Source: Blastopirellula marina (GTDB taxonomy: Bacteria; Planctomycetota; Planctomycetia; Pirellulales; Thermoguttaceae). From it: a DNA stretch of 44,135 nucleotides. A program made the translations under genes and the position numbers. Location: the NCBI GenBank assembly GCA_020721965.1, contig DYLS01000014.1, positions 1 through 44,135 on the forward strand. The letters are read 5' to 3'. Below are positions 36,048-44,045 of this stretch, piece after piece. How positions within the stretch are numbered: the stretch's first letter is position 1; each line of letters begins with the position of its first letter. The notes beneath the pieces were generated by a model. It saw only the letters and a program-made list of their open reading frames with translations. It made no database searches and was not told where the DNA came from.

Positions 36048-36108
36048 GACAGCCATGTTCAGCCGACAACCATGTTCGTTAGCGAACACAGTTTGTGTTA
36101 CACGCTAA
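36048..36108 (-). promoter_or_regulatory. Structured leader of the lipoprotein-ackA-galM group
   Basis: In this leader, TGTTCG/CGAACA (36073-36078 and 36083-36088) can form one hairpin. Alternatively TTAGCG-AACACA (36079-36090) pairs with TGTGTT and CGCTAA (36094-36099 and 36103-36108). The two structures share bases and exclude each other. Next to them are two 13-base direct repeats GACARCCATGTTC (36048-36060 and 36065-36077) with 17-base period. This could be an attenuator, a ligand-sensing leader or a protein-binding operator. Confidence 0.45.
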
Positions 36109-36140
36109 TTGTTACGTGATCGCCCCTGACCACGGCATCG

Positions 36141-36168
36141 ATTATAGTCGCTCAGAATACTGTCCAAA
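36141..36168 (-). promoter_or_regulatory. Candidate promoter for the lipoprotein-ackA-galM group
   Basis: On the minus strand: TTTGGA (36163-36168), 16-base spacer, TATAAT (36141-36146), a perfect -10 box. It would start transcription near 36134 and read through the structured leader to the lipoprotein start at 35982. Confidence 0.5.
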
Positions 36169-36254
36169 AGGTGTGCGTGCCACTGGGGAGTTTCAGGAAC
36201 ATACGGGAGTCGCTTCACCGAGATGAAGCGATGGGCGACCATTCGCAGTGCGTG

Positions 36255-38045
36255 TTATTTTTCGCCCCTGATGCCGAGTTCCTTCAATTGTTTGGCATCC
36301 ACTTCACCCGGCGCGCCGGTCATCAAATCCACGGCGCGTTGTGTCTTGGGAAAAGCAATGCAGTCGCGAATGGAATCAGCTCCCGCAAAGATCGCGACCA
36401 AACGGTCGACCCCCAATGCAATTCCCCCGTGCGGCGGTGCTCCGTACTGAAGAGCCTCAAGCAGAAATCCGAAGCGATCTCGGGCCCGATCCGCATCGAG
36501 ACCAATCAACCGGAATACCTCCTGTTGCAATTCTTGGTCATGGATTCGGATCGTCCCTCCGCCAACTTCTGAACCGTTCAAGACCAGATCGTAGGCCTGG
36601 GCCCGACACTTGGCCGGATTCTCGCGCAAGAGGTGGCGATCTTGGGGCCGGGGAGAAGTGAAGGGATGATGCATTGCTGTCCAGCCCCCCGTCTCCTCGT
36701 CCACAGCAAACATCGGGAATTCGATCACCCACGACAGATTCATGGCCGACGGATCGTAAAGCCGAAGCTCAGCACCAAACATCTTCCTCAAGCCGTACAG
36801 GGCACGGCAGGTGACATCGAAGGCGTCGGCTACGAAGAGCAGCAGGTCACCGGGGCGGGCAGCCAATCGTTCCGCGATTCGCTGCAAGTGCGATTCGCTG
36901 AAGTTCTTGGCCGTCGGCGAGGAAAGCTTGCCGTCCGCCTCCACCTTAAACCAGACCAGACCCTTGACGCCAAAATCTTGCTTCAGCCATTCGGTGAGAT
37001 CATCGAGGTTCTTGCGGGAATAGCCGGGCGCGGCCCCGCTGGCGTTGATTCCACGTACCCGACGTCCGTTTTCTGCCGCTTCGCGGAAAACGCGAAAATC
37101 GCACTGTCGGGCAATGTCGGTAATGTCGATCAATTCCATGGCGAACCGCAGGTCCGGCGCATCGTGACCAAACCTCTCCATGGCCTCATCGTATGTCATC
37201 CTCGGCAACGGCAGGGTCAACGGGATGCCGAGTACCTCGCGAAACAAACGCTCCATCAAGCCTTCGACGACCGCCATCACGTCGTTGGCTTCCACGAAGG
37301 ACATCTCCAAATCCAATTGAGTAAATTCCGGCTGCCGGTCGGCCCGAAGGTCCTCATCGCGAAAGCATCGGGCAATCTGTACGTAGCGGTCGTAGCCCGC
37401 CACCATCAAGATCTGCTTGTAAAGCTGCGGTGATTGCGGCAGGGCGTAAAAACTTCCCTTCTGAACCCGACTAGGAACCAGGTAATCCCGCGCGCCCTCG
37501 GGCGTGCTGCGGCCCAGCATCGGTGTTTCGACCTCGATGAACCCCTTCGAGTCGGAATAGTCGCGCATCAGCTTGATCATCCGGTGACGCAGAAGAAGCG
37601 TTTGCTGCATTTGGGGTCGGCGGAGGTCGAGGTAGCGGTACTTCAGACGCACGTCCTCGCCCGGCAGGTCCTGGGTGTTCGGCATGAAGGGCGGTGTCAA
37701 GCTGCGGTTCAGGATTTCGCAATCCCAAGCACGAACTTCGATTTGGCCCGTTGCGAGCTTGGTGTTTTCTGTCCCCTCCGGTCGTCGCTCCACAATCCCT
37801 TTTACTCGGAGGACGTACTCGGATCGCAGAGATCGGGCTGTTGCCATGAGCCGCTCATCTTGCTCGTTTGGCTCCGACAACTGGGGATTCGGTGAAAAGA
37901 CGACTTGGGTTTTCCCATAGCGGTCACGAAGATCGACAAAGAGGACACCCTTATGGTCGCGGTATGTGTCGACCCAACCGCAGAGGGTTACCTGCTGACC
38001 AGCGTGTTCTAATCGCAATTCACCGCAATTGTGCGTGCGTAGCAA
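36255..38045 (-). CDS. aspS: Aspartyl-tRNA synthetase, bacterial type
   Basis: 596 residues, the bacterial length with the GAD insert. The start is TTG 38045 (MLRTHNCGELRLEH) with AAGGAG eight bases upstream. An OB-fold anticodon-binding domain (VTLCGWVDTYRDHKGVLFVDLRDRYG) comes first. The class II catalytic core contains RYLDLRRPQMQQTLLLRHRM, QSPQLYKQILMVAGYDRYVQIARCFRDEDLRADRQPEFTQLDLEM and the motif 3 segment GIALGVDRLVAI. Whether it also charges tRNA-Asn depends on the rest of the genome. Confidence 0.96.
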   Translation of the reverse strand: MLRTHNCGELRLEHAGQQVTLCGWVDTYRDHKGVLFVDLRDRYGKTQVVFSPNPQLSEPNEQDERLMATARSLRSEYVLRVKGIVERRPEGTENTKLATGQIEVRAWDCEILNRSLTPPFMPNTQDLPGEDVRLKYRYLDLRRPQMQQTLLLRHRMIKLMRDYSDSKGFIEVETPMLGRSTPEGARDYLVPSRVQKGSFYALPQSPQLYKQILMVAGYDRYVQIARCFRDEDLRADRQPEFTQLDLEMSFVEANDVMAVVEGLMERLFREVLGIPLTLPLPRMTYDEAMERFGHDAPDLRFAMELIDITDIARQCDFRVFREAAENGRRVRGINASGAAPGYSRKNLDDLTEWLKQDFGVKGLVWFKVEADGKLSSPTAKNFSESHLQRIAERLAARPGDLLLFVADAFDVTCRALYGLRKMFGAELRLYDPSAMNLSWVIEFPMFAVDEETGGWTAMHHPFTSPRPQDRHLLRENPAKCRAQAYDLVLNGSEVGGGTIRIHDQELQQEVFRLIGLDADRARDRFGFLLEALQYGAPPHGGIALGVDRLVAIFAGADSIRDCIAFPKTQRAVDLMTGAPGEVDAKQLKELGIRGEK

Positions 38046-38388
38046 GGCCGACGCTCCTTATCATTAAATCACCGATCCAAAGTCTCAACCGCCACCCTGC
38101 AAAATATTCACTATCTTCACTGGCCGGAGACCCCAGCTCCGTTCCCCGCAGAGCCGATCCCTAAAAGTTTTTGGATGACTTTCGTCAAGCCGAATGCGGC
38201 CCCCACGAGCGGGGCACGGTGATCCTTGATTCTAAGCATGATGACCGGGCCATGCCTAGCGGATAGGCCGTCCTCCGCCGCTCTTTCGCGGGTTGACTCG
38301 AAAAGGCCCCGTACAGGTCGGGAAAGCTCCAAGAGGTCAGCGATATCCGGATTTGCCGTTATTGCGGCGAGGAGTCAGCTTTGATTCG
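38046..38388. other. Intergenic region between aspS and the yjbQ remnant
   Basis: Contains the candidate aspS promoter at 38060-38088. A minus-strand frame at 38117-38332 (71 codons, TTG start) shows no family signal and no ribosome site. Nothing else recognised. Confidence 0.5.
38060..38088 (-). promoter_or_regulatory. Candidate aspS promoter
   Basis: On the minus strand: TTGAGA (38083-38088), 17-base spacer, AATGAT (38060-38065). The -35 box is good, the -10 box only four of six. It is close to the aspS start at 38045, so the leader would be only a few bases long, which weakens the call. Confidence 0.3.
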
Positions 38389-38823
38389 CTACTCTCGTTT
38401 CGCTTCTCTATTGTCGCCCATTACGGAGAAAATCACCGTTCGCTGCCGAGGGCGGACATCGCACTCCAGGTGGAAGACCTGTTACCACTGTCCCAAAAGG
38501 GGCTCTCCACGTTCGAACGGGATCGTAAGTGATGGCCCTAGGAGAGTCGCTTGAAGGTGCGAATGCCCGTTTCCGTTGTGCCAAGTCTGCTCATGGGCGT
38601 ACTGTCTCTGCGGTGGGAACAGGCGGTCCATATTTTCGGGCAGATCCTTGACAAGTCCCGGCTCCAGTTCGATGGTGCCCACCGCTGCCGTGCTGCCCAC
38701 CGCGAAGATATGGACAAGGCCGTCCGTCAGGCCCGAGTCTCGCACCGCCTCGCAGACCTGCGGAGTGAGGTCACGCATGGCGCCATGACCTGAAGTCGAA
38801 AAGGTGATCTGCTTCCGATGCAT
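38389..38823 (-). pseudogene. YjbQ/UPF0047-family gene interrupted by one in-frame TAA
   Basis: Translation from ATG 38823 gives 113 residues with the YjbQ pattern, GHGAMRDLTPQV, then HIFAVGSTAAVGTIELEPGL, and HEQTWHNGNGHSHLQATLLGPSLTIPF, stopping at TAA 38482-38484 after LLGQW. The same frame continues past the stop for 31 codons (QVFHLECDVRPRQRTVIFSV and a few more) to TAG 38389-38391, and this matches the expected C-terminal strands, in which family members have LGTWQQ. A single CAA-to-TAA change explains everything; a 113-residue truncated CDS at 38482-38823 is the alternative annotation. The family was reported to have thiamin-phosphate synthase activity, which I give from memory. A sequencing error or stop readthrough is possible. 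Confidence 0.8.
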
Positions 38824-38916
38824 GGGCTTGACGTCCTATTCTCGACCCCGAGGCATGTATACCACTTACTGGGAGTATAGCCCCCTTTAAGGTGTACATA
38901 AGTATCTTCTGCACAG

Positions 38917-39159
38917 TCACTTCCGACCAAGCGACCACGTCAAGGCGTATAAAGAGACGACGGATCCGGTAGACATCAGGCTCCAAGGGACCCAAGGTTT
39001 CGGTTCCAAAACGCGATTTGGCCCTGGAGTCGCCTCGGCGGTGGCAGTCACCGGCGGCGTGCTTTCCCTCGCCTTGAGCGTAAACCGCTGAATACCCAGC
39101 GTTTGCACCCCCAGGAAAACGATGAACAGCCCAATGGCTAGGAAACAGGCTCGCATCAT
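38917..39159 (-). CDS. Small two-helix membrane protein, unknown function
   Basis: 80 residues from ATG 39159, chosen because GGGAGG lies nine bases upstream; a further ATG at 39168 overlaps that site, and one at 39156 is also possible. One N-terminal hydrophobic helix (CFLAIGLFIVFLGVQTLGI) is followed by a Thr/Ala/Pro-rich linker (KARESTPPVTATAEATPGP) and a second hydrophobic segment (SLMSTGSVVSLYALTWSL) ending in Arg-Lys. Both termini are probably on the same side of the membrane. No family recognised. It lies 93 bases upstream of the yjbQ remnant on the same strand. Confidence 0.65.
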   Translation of the reverse strand: MMRACFLAIGLFIVFLGVQTLGIQRFTLKARESTPPVTATAEATPGPNRVLEPKPWVPWSLMSTGSVVSLYALTWSLGRK

Positions 39160-39535
39160 GTTTCGCATCCTCCCGATAGGTTCATACGCCGGGGATTCCC
39201 GGACGCACGCAGCATCCGCTACGATCGCGTCAAGGGAACCGCTCATCAGTGGTAGCCATGGTATCCATCGTTGATATTTATCGTTGCTTGTATCGTCACA
39301 ATGGCCGGGCCGTTGCACGCCGCTGCATCCGCGATGACAGGCCGAGTCTCCACAGCGCAATCGCCCCCCAATGGCATCAACAGTCCCGCGCTACGCTTGT
39401 CATCGGCGTTCTCACAAGGGAAGCTCGCGGAAGCCGCCTGATGTGACGTTTGCGACGGTTATAACTTCCAAGCGGCGAAGGCGCTGCCTGCAACCGACGT
39501 CACATGGATGGCAAGTACTATTTCAGCACTTAATA

Positions 39536-39700
39536 CTGGACTTTTGCAACTTGGGACCCGCAAGCTCCATCCTTCCCTCGGGAGATCGTCGGGCGAAGGC
39601 AGTTTCCAACGAAAACAGCTTCCTTTATCTGCCTGTATTACCCAGCATTCCAGTTTTTCGTCCTGCCTCAAATGGGAGAGATCGGTTTACAAAAGTCCCC
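39536..39700 (+). repeat. Dispersed MITE-like element, copy C
   Basis: About 165 bp, beginning CTGGACTTTTGCAACTTGGG and ending GGTTTACAAAAGTCCCC; the ends are inverted repeats (GGACTTTTG and CAAAAGTCC, nine of nine). It shares GCAAGCTCC, TTCCCTCGGGAG, GGGCGAAGGCAGTTTC, ACGAAAACAGCTTCCTT and the other landmarks with copies A and B, and is closest to copy A in the GGGCGAAGGCAGTTTCC segment. It lies upstream of the PAS-GAF gene promoter. Confidence 0.75.
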
Positions 39701-39890
39701 TGTACAAAGTCCGCTGGAAAACGCTCGGCAATTCGGGACCATGATGTGAAACAAGTCCAACAATAAGTCCAGGAGTCCTGCCGGGAGTCCCATGTCCACC
39801 CGAGCAATCGCCGCCCTTCTAAAGGCGTTGCGCATCAGGGCACCAACGCGGTCCTCGCGTGCCGACTCCCGCATGTATCCGCAGCGTTCG

Positions 39891-39919
39891 CTGACAAGAA
39901 CAGCTTTGTTCGGTAGAAT
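39891..39919 (+). promoter_or_regulatory. Sigma-70-type promoter of the PAS-GAF gene
   Basis: CTGACA (39891-39896), 17-base spacer, TAGAAT (39914-39919): five of six in each box. The -10 box is identical to that of the rpsJ promoter. It produces a leader of about 135 bases. Confidence 0.65.
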
Positions 39920-39945
39920 GAGCTAGTGGAAGTGATGTCCCGTGA

Positions 39946-40049
39946 GGAGCCTGACCGCTCCGTTTCTTTGCTCTCGCGAAGATGACGGGAAGGTAACGAA
40001 AGTACCGCATCGTCAGGCTTCCTTGAGCCTGGTCCTACTATCTCGTAGG
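39946..40049 (+). promoter_or_regulatory. Hairpin-rich leader overlapping a ribosome binding site
   Basis: Four short stems follow one another: GGAGC/GCTCC (39946-39950, 39957-39961); TGACG/CGTCA (39983-39987, 40011-40015) enclosing GGTA/TACC (39992-39995, 40003-40006); AGGCT/AGCCT (40015-40019, 40026-40030); and CCTAC/GTAGG (40034-40038, 40045-40049). The last stem contains the AGGG that serves as ribosome site nine bases before ATG 40060. It does not match any riboswitch class I know. Confidence 0.45.
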
Positions 40050-40059
40050 GTTCCCAAAC

Positions 40060-41742
40060 ATGTCAGCTCCCACCAACTCCGTCTCCCGGCCTTGCGTCTC
40101 ACCGCGCGACAGCGAATCGTGTCCCTCGTCTCACGTTGGTTTGCGCACGGGTTCGCATGATCCCCGCGATCTGGAGTGCCCGCCTTGCCCCATACTGGAG
40201 GACTTGCCCGAGGGCTTGGTCATGGTGGATCGCGGTGCCCGAGTCCTTTGGGCAAATCACCACGCGGAAAAGCTGGCACAAGCTCAACCTCCGCTGATTG
40301 GCAAGCACTTTTATCGGGACCTGTTTCCGAACGTCCGGCTGCTCCAAGCGGATTTCGCTCCGTTGAGCTTTGCATTTTCAAAACGCCGTGTCACTTCGAC
40401 CAATATGCTCACCGCAGACGGCAGGATTTTGCGGCTGGAGGTCGTTCCAAGCCTCAACACGGAATCCCCAGCGTGCGCTCTGGGGGTGTTGCGCGACGTT
40501 ACCGAAGAGCGAGAACCCTGGCAAAGATTGACCGTCATCTATGAGGCGGGATTGCAACTGGCAGAAATATCACCGCAAGACTTGATCCATCGAACATCCC
40601 AGCAGCGGATCGAGCTTTTGAAGGAGCGTTGCCTGCGGTTTCTGCGCGACGTCTTGCAATTTCGCGTTTTCGAGATCCGCCTGGTCACACCTGAACCCGA
40701 AACTGGCCGCATGAAACTCGTCCAGTTGCTGGCAGACGGCATGAGCGAGGAGGCGAGCAATCGGGTCCTGTACGCCGAGTACTCTAGCAACGGCATTACC
40801 GGTTACGTTGCGGCGTCGGGCCTCTCCTACATTTGCGATGACACCTTGACCGACGCCCTGTACTTGCAGGGTACCAGCAGCTCTCGTAGTTCGCTGACTG
40901 TCCCGCTTCTCAAAAACGATACGGGCCTTTGCAAGAAGACGGTCCTGGGAACCGTGAATGTGGAGAGCGACAAGCCTCACGGTTTCAATGAGCAAGACCG
41001 TTTGTTCTTGGAACTTTTCTCGCGCGACCTGGTGGTGGCCCTGAACGCCCTCGAACTGGTCGCGGTTGAGGAGCAGCAGACTCGAAGCAGTATGTTGGAA
41101 TCCGTGCACGCTGCCATCGCCCAACCGGTCGAGGCCATCCTAAATACCGCCGCACGCCTTTGGGACGAACTGGATTCGCCGCAAGGGCCTACCCTGCCTG
41201 AGGACTCCCGAAATCGGCTGCGGGACCAGGTCCTCCAAGTCATTCGTGCCGCTCGCAGGGTGAAAGAGGTGGTGTGGAGGGTAGGCGAGTCACTCCCACC
41301 GACGGAGGCGACTCCCACCCCGCCAGAGACCAATGTAGAGAGGTCCTTGACCGGTAAGCGATTTTTGATTGTGTACGAGAATCCCGGTGTCCGCACGGCC
41401 ATCGACAGAATTCTTTCCGCGCGTGGGGGACTTGTCGAGACAGCAGCCTGCGGGGCGGATGGCCTGCGGATGGTGCGAGCCACCGGCCCCGAGGGAGACT
41501 ACGCTGCCATTCTCGTTGCCCACAACTTGCCCGATATGGGCGGAGCCGCCTTTATCGAGCAAGTCAAAACCATTCTCCGCCGTGAGCCGGCGCACTGCAT
41601 CATGATCATCCCACTCGGTGTGTACGACCCCGACCACAATCGGGTCAAAGCGACGCGACTGGGCGTTGTCCACTTCGTGGGCGACAACGTAGACGCCCCT
41701 CGCTTGCTGATGGTGTTAGAAAAGATATTAGCCACACCGTAA
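40060..41742 (+). CDS. PAS-GAF sensor protein with a degenerate receiver domain
   Basis: 560 residues, apparently cytoplasmic. A PAS domain (about 47-150) contains LEDLPEGLVMVDRGARVLWANHHAEKL and ends LGVLRDVTEERE. A GAF domain (about 175-335) contains EYSSNGITGYVAASGLSYICDD and VPLLKN. A helical segment around His350 (ESVHAAIAQPVEAI) resembles a weak histidine-kinase dimerisation helix, but no ATPase domain follows. A receiver-like domain (432-558) has lost its key residues: the acidic pair reads Tyr439-Glu440, the phosphoacceptor Asp is Ala487, the conserved Thr is Ile517 and the Lys is Asp542. It is probably a phosphorylation-independent signalling or scaffold protein. The U32 gene follows after about 100 bases. 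Confidence 0.85.
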   Translation: MSAPTNSVSRPCVSPRDSESCPSSHVGLRTGSHDPRDLECPPCPILEDLPEGLVMVDRGARVLWANHHAEKLAQAQPPLIGKHFYRDLFPNVRLLQADFAPLSFAFSKRRVTSTNMLTADGRILRLEVVPSLNTESPACALGVLRDVTEEREPWQRLTVIYEAGLQLAEISPQDLIHRTSQQRIELLKERCLRFLRDVLQFRVFEIRLVTPEPETGRMKLVQLLADGMSEEASNRVLYAEYSSNGITGYVAASGLSYICDDTLTDALYLQGTSSSRSSLTVPLLKNDTGLCKKTVLGTVNVESDKPHGFNEQDRLFLELFSRDLVVALNALELVAVEEQQTRSSMLESVHAAIAQPVEAILNTAARLWDELDSPQGPTLPEDSRNRLRDQVLQVIRAARRVKEVVWRVGESLPPTEATPTPPETNVERSLTGKRFLIVYENPGVRTAIDRILSARGGLVETAACGADGLRMVRATGPEGDYAAILVAHNLPDMGGAAFIEQVKTILRREPAHCIMIIPLGVYDPDHNRVKATRLGVVHFVGDNVDAPRLLMVLEKILATP

Positions 41743-41843
41743 GGGGACGCGGCGCTCGTTGGACCGGTCAGCAACGGTGGTTCTCGGGCCGGATGCCACC
41801 ATGCAAGAGGCATTTGTGCTCGTTTCTTTGCAAGGAAAAAGGC

Positions 41844-43934
41844 GTGGAGTTACTCGCACCGGCAGGAGATCGATCGTGCCTGGAGGCGGCAGTTCGGGCA
41901 GGTGCCGATTCGGTTTACCTCGGGCTTCAAGACTTGAATGCCAGGAGACGCGCGAAAAACTTTTCGGCGGAAGAGCTGAGCGACGCCGTGGCTTTTGCTC
42001 ACCGGCACGGCGTAAAAGTGTATCTCACGCTGAATACGGTGTTTGCCGAAAAAGAATTGCCGCGAGTACTCGAGGCATTTCGCCAAGCAGCGCAAGTAGG
42101 AGTGGATGCGGTCCTTGTTCGCGATCCGGCGGTGCTGGCAATCCGCAGAGCCTGGCCTGATCTACCGGTGCACCTGAGCACTCAAGCCGGCTGCGTCAAC
42201 TCACCCGACGTGGCTGCCGCTGCCGAACTTGGATTCCAAAGGGTCGTCCTCGGTCGCGAAATGTCCTTGGCTGAAATATCAGTTTCCGCCAAGATACCCC
42301 GGATCGAAACCGAAGTCTTTGCTCAGGGCGCGCTTTGCTTTTCCGTTTCCGGCCGGTGCATGATGTCGAGTTGGGTCGGTGGACGAAGCGGCAACCGCGG
42401 CACCTGCGCCAGCCCCTGTAGGGCACCTTGGACCATCGCCGGACAACCCGCCGGGAACCCGCTTTCCATGCACGATCTGTGCACACTCGAACACTTGGCG
42501 GCCATGGAACAAGCCGGCGTTACAGCTCTCAAGATCGAAGGACGACTCAAGAACGCACGATGGGTCGAATCGGCAGTATCCCTTTATCGCGGTGCGATCA
42601 GCGGTGAACCCATCGATCGTTTGGCGAAACAGGCCGCCAGCCTCGCAGACTATACGGGTCGGCAATTGACCTCCGCTTTTTTGCTGGGCATTTATAGCGA
42701 TTTGACCGGCACGGATAAGGGCCGCACCGGCCAGAAGAATGACGCGGCTGGCGGTGCCACCGAACCATCCGGCTCCCCGGAGACGGGGCAGGCAGCCGAC
42801 GACGCGACCGCTCCACTGCCTGGAGGCAAAGGGGACACCGACTTCGTTTTCGAGGTCTCGTGCACAGGCTCGCACATCTGCTGCCGGCTGCGTTGGAATC
42901 AATGGGAAACCGAGTGGCGATACCCCAAGAGCCACGTCGTTCGCCCTCACAAGGCCATTCCGGTCTCGCAACTCCTAGAGGCTGTTGCCTCGCGAGCATT
43001 CCATGGCGTGCGAGCAAAGGAGCTGCTCACGGATCAAGCGGATTACCTGCTGGTTCCTAGAACGGCCAACGCGATCGTGGAGCATTTGGCGGCGGAGCTC
43101 TCCCGCGCCAAAAGAGTGGAACATCGGCAGACAGCTTGGCAACCACCTGCGGAAGTCGTCGCGTGGCTAGGCCCTCCCTCACACGACAACCCCAACGCTC
43201 GGACGCTCGGTTCGCCTCCAAATCGCGTCCGTCTGTCGGCCGAAGACGTGGCCGCGTTCGTGGCGGAGGTTGCCGGGGTGGACTTGATCGTGGAGAACGC
43301 TTCACCGGATCAAATCCCCGAGCTTGCAGCCCTCTGCCGCAAACGCCGGTTGATCGTTGCCACGCCCCCCGTTTGCTTCCAGCCTCATTTGGACAAGATG
43401 ATTCAGCTCATCGAGCGATGTCGCAAGTCCCGATGCAGTTTAGAGGTGAATAGTTGGGGGGCTTGGTATTTGGCCCGCCAAGCCGGTCTCGCCTTTGAGG
43501 TCGGTCCAGGGCTAGCGGTTTTGAACAGCCTTGCGGCGGCCGTCCTTCGCCGGTTGGGCGCCCGCTCTGTCACCGTTTGCTGCGAGTCCGACAGACGACA
43601 GTTGGAATCGCTCTCGGCGGCCTGTCACGTTCCGCTGTCGTTGTACGTGTTTGGCAGACCGACTCTGGCCATCAGCCATGTTGAACTTCCGAGTGAATAT
43701 TTGGAGCGAGAGTTTGCCGACCGCCGCGGTCTGCGGATGATTCCGCGCAGGGAGTCGGGAACGTGGACGTTTCGACCCGTGGACCCGTTCGATTGGCGAG
43801 ACCTATCGAATCCAAGGATTCGTGCCCGAAATCTTGTCGTCGATCTCGTGGGATCGCCAGCCGCCGTGGAGGAGTGGCTCGATCGGCGGCATGGAAACCA
43901 CTTTCGCTTCAATTACGACCGGACGCTCCATTGA
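41844..43934 (+). CDS. U32-family peptidase-like protein (probable Fe-S RNA/cofactor modification enzyme)
   Basis: 696 residues from GTG 41844 (MELLAPAGDRSCLEAAVRAGADSVYLG), with AAGGA seven bases upstream; an in-frame ATG at 41793 adds 17 residues. The U32 signature is intact: GRCMMSSWVGGRSGNRGTCASPCR. Cysteines C165, C172, C188 and C213 occupy the positions that bind a [4Fe-4S] cluster in UbiU/UbiV and related U32 proteins, as I recall. Homologues TrhP and RlhA hydroxylate tRNA or 23S rRNA, so protease activity is doubtful. The C-terminal half (from about 300) matches the extra domain of long U32 proteins (DUF3656 from memory) after a low-complexity linker. It follows the sensor gene on the same strand. 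Confidence 0.88.
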   Translation: MELLAPAGDRSCLEAAVRAGADSVYLGLQDLNARRRAKNFSAEELSDAVAFAHRHGVKVYLTLNTVFAEKELPRVLEAFRQAAQVGVDAVLVRDPAVLAIRRAWPDLPVHLSTQAGCVNSPDVAAAAELGFQRVVLGREMSLAEISVSAKIPRIETEVFAQGALCFSVSGRCMMSSWVGGRSGNRGTCASPCRAPWTIAGQPAGNPLSMHDLCTLEHLAAMEQAGVTALKIEGRLKNARWVESAVSLYRGAISGEPIDRLAKQAASLADYTGRQLTSAFLLGIYSDLTGTDKGRTGQKNDAAGGATEPSGSPETGQAADDATAPLPGGKGDTDFVFEVSCTGSHICCRLRWNQWETEWRYPKSHVVRPHKAIPVSQLLEAVASRAFHGVRAKELLTDQADYLLVPRTANAIVEHLAAELSRAKRVEHRQTAWQPPAEVVAWLGPPSHDNPNARTLGSPPNRVRLSAEDVAAFVAEVAGVDLIVENASPDQIPELAALCRKRRLIVATPPVCFQPHLDKMIQLIERCRKSRCSLEVNSWGAWYLARQAGLAFEVGPGLAVLNSLAAAVLRRLGARSVTVCCESDRRQLESLSAACHVPLSLYVFGRPTLAISHVELPSEYLEREFADRRGLRMIPRRESGTWTFRPVDPFDWRDLSNPRIRARNLVVDLVGSPAAVEEWLDRRHGNHFRFNYDRTLH

Positions 43935-44045
43935 GTTACGAACAAGGCACTTTGGTAACCGTTTACGGCTGAGCCATAACGGAAAAGATTTGTGAAACAA
44001 GGCGGGTTGCTTAGAGGTTCCCGAGATTCCTTGAGTGTGCAACGA

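Larger units (their letters stand above)
39160..40059. other. Divergent intergenic region upstream of the PAS-GAF gene
   Basis: 900 bases. It holds dispersed element copy C (39536-39700), a good promoter (39891-39919) and a hairpin-rich leader (39946-40049). The stretch 39160-39535 shows nothing recognised. Between 39700 and 39800 the pentamer AGTCC recurs several times; I do not know whether this matters. Confidence 0.55.

Noticed and set aside
38117-38332. 71-codon minus-strand frame between aspS and the yjbQ remnant
   Set aside because: TTG start, no ribosome site, no family resemblance.
39946-40049. c-di-GMP, THF or other known riboswitch
   Set aside because: The stems do not match the conserved cores I know; kept only as an unclassified leader.
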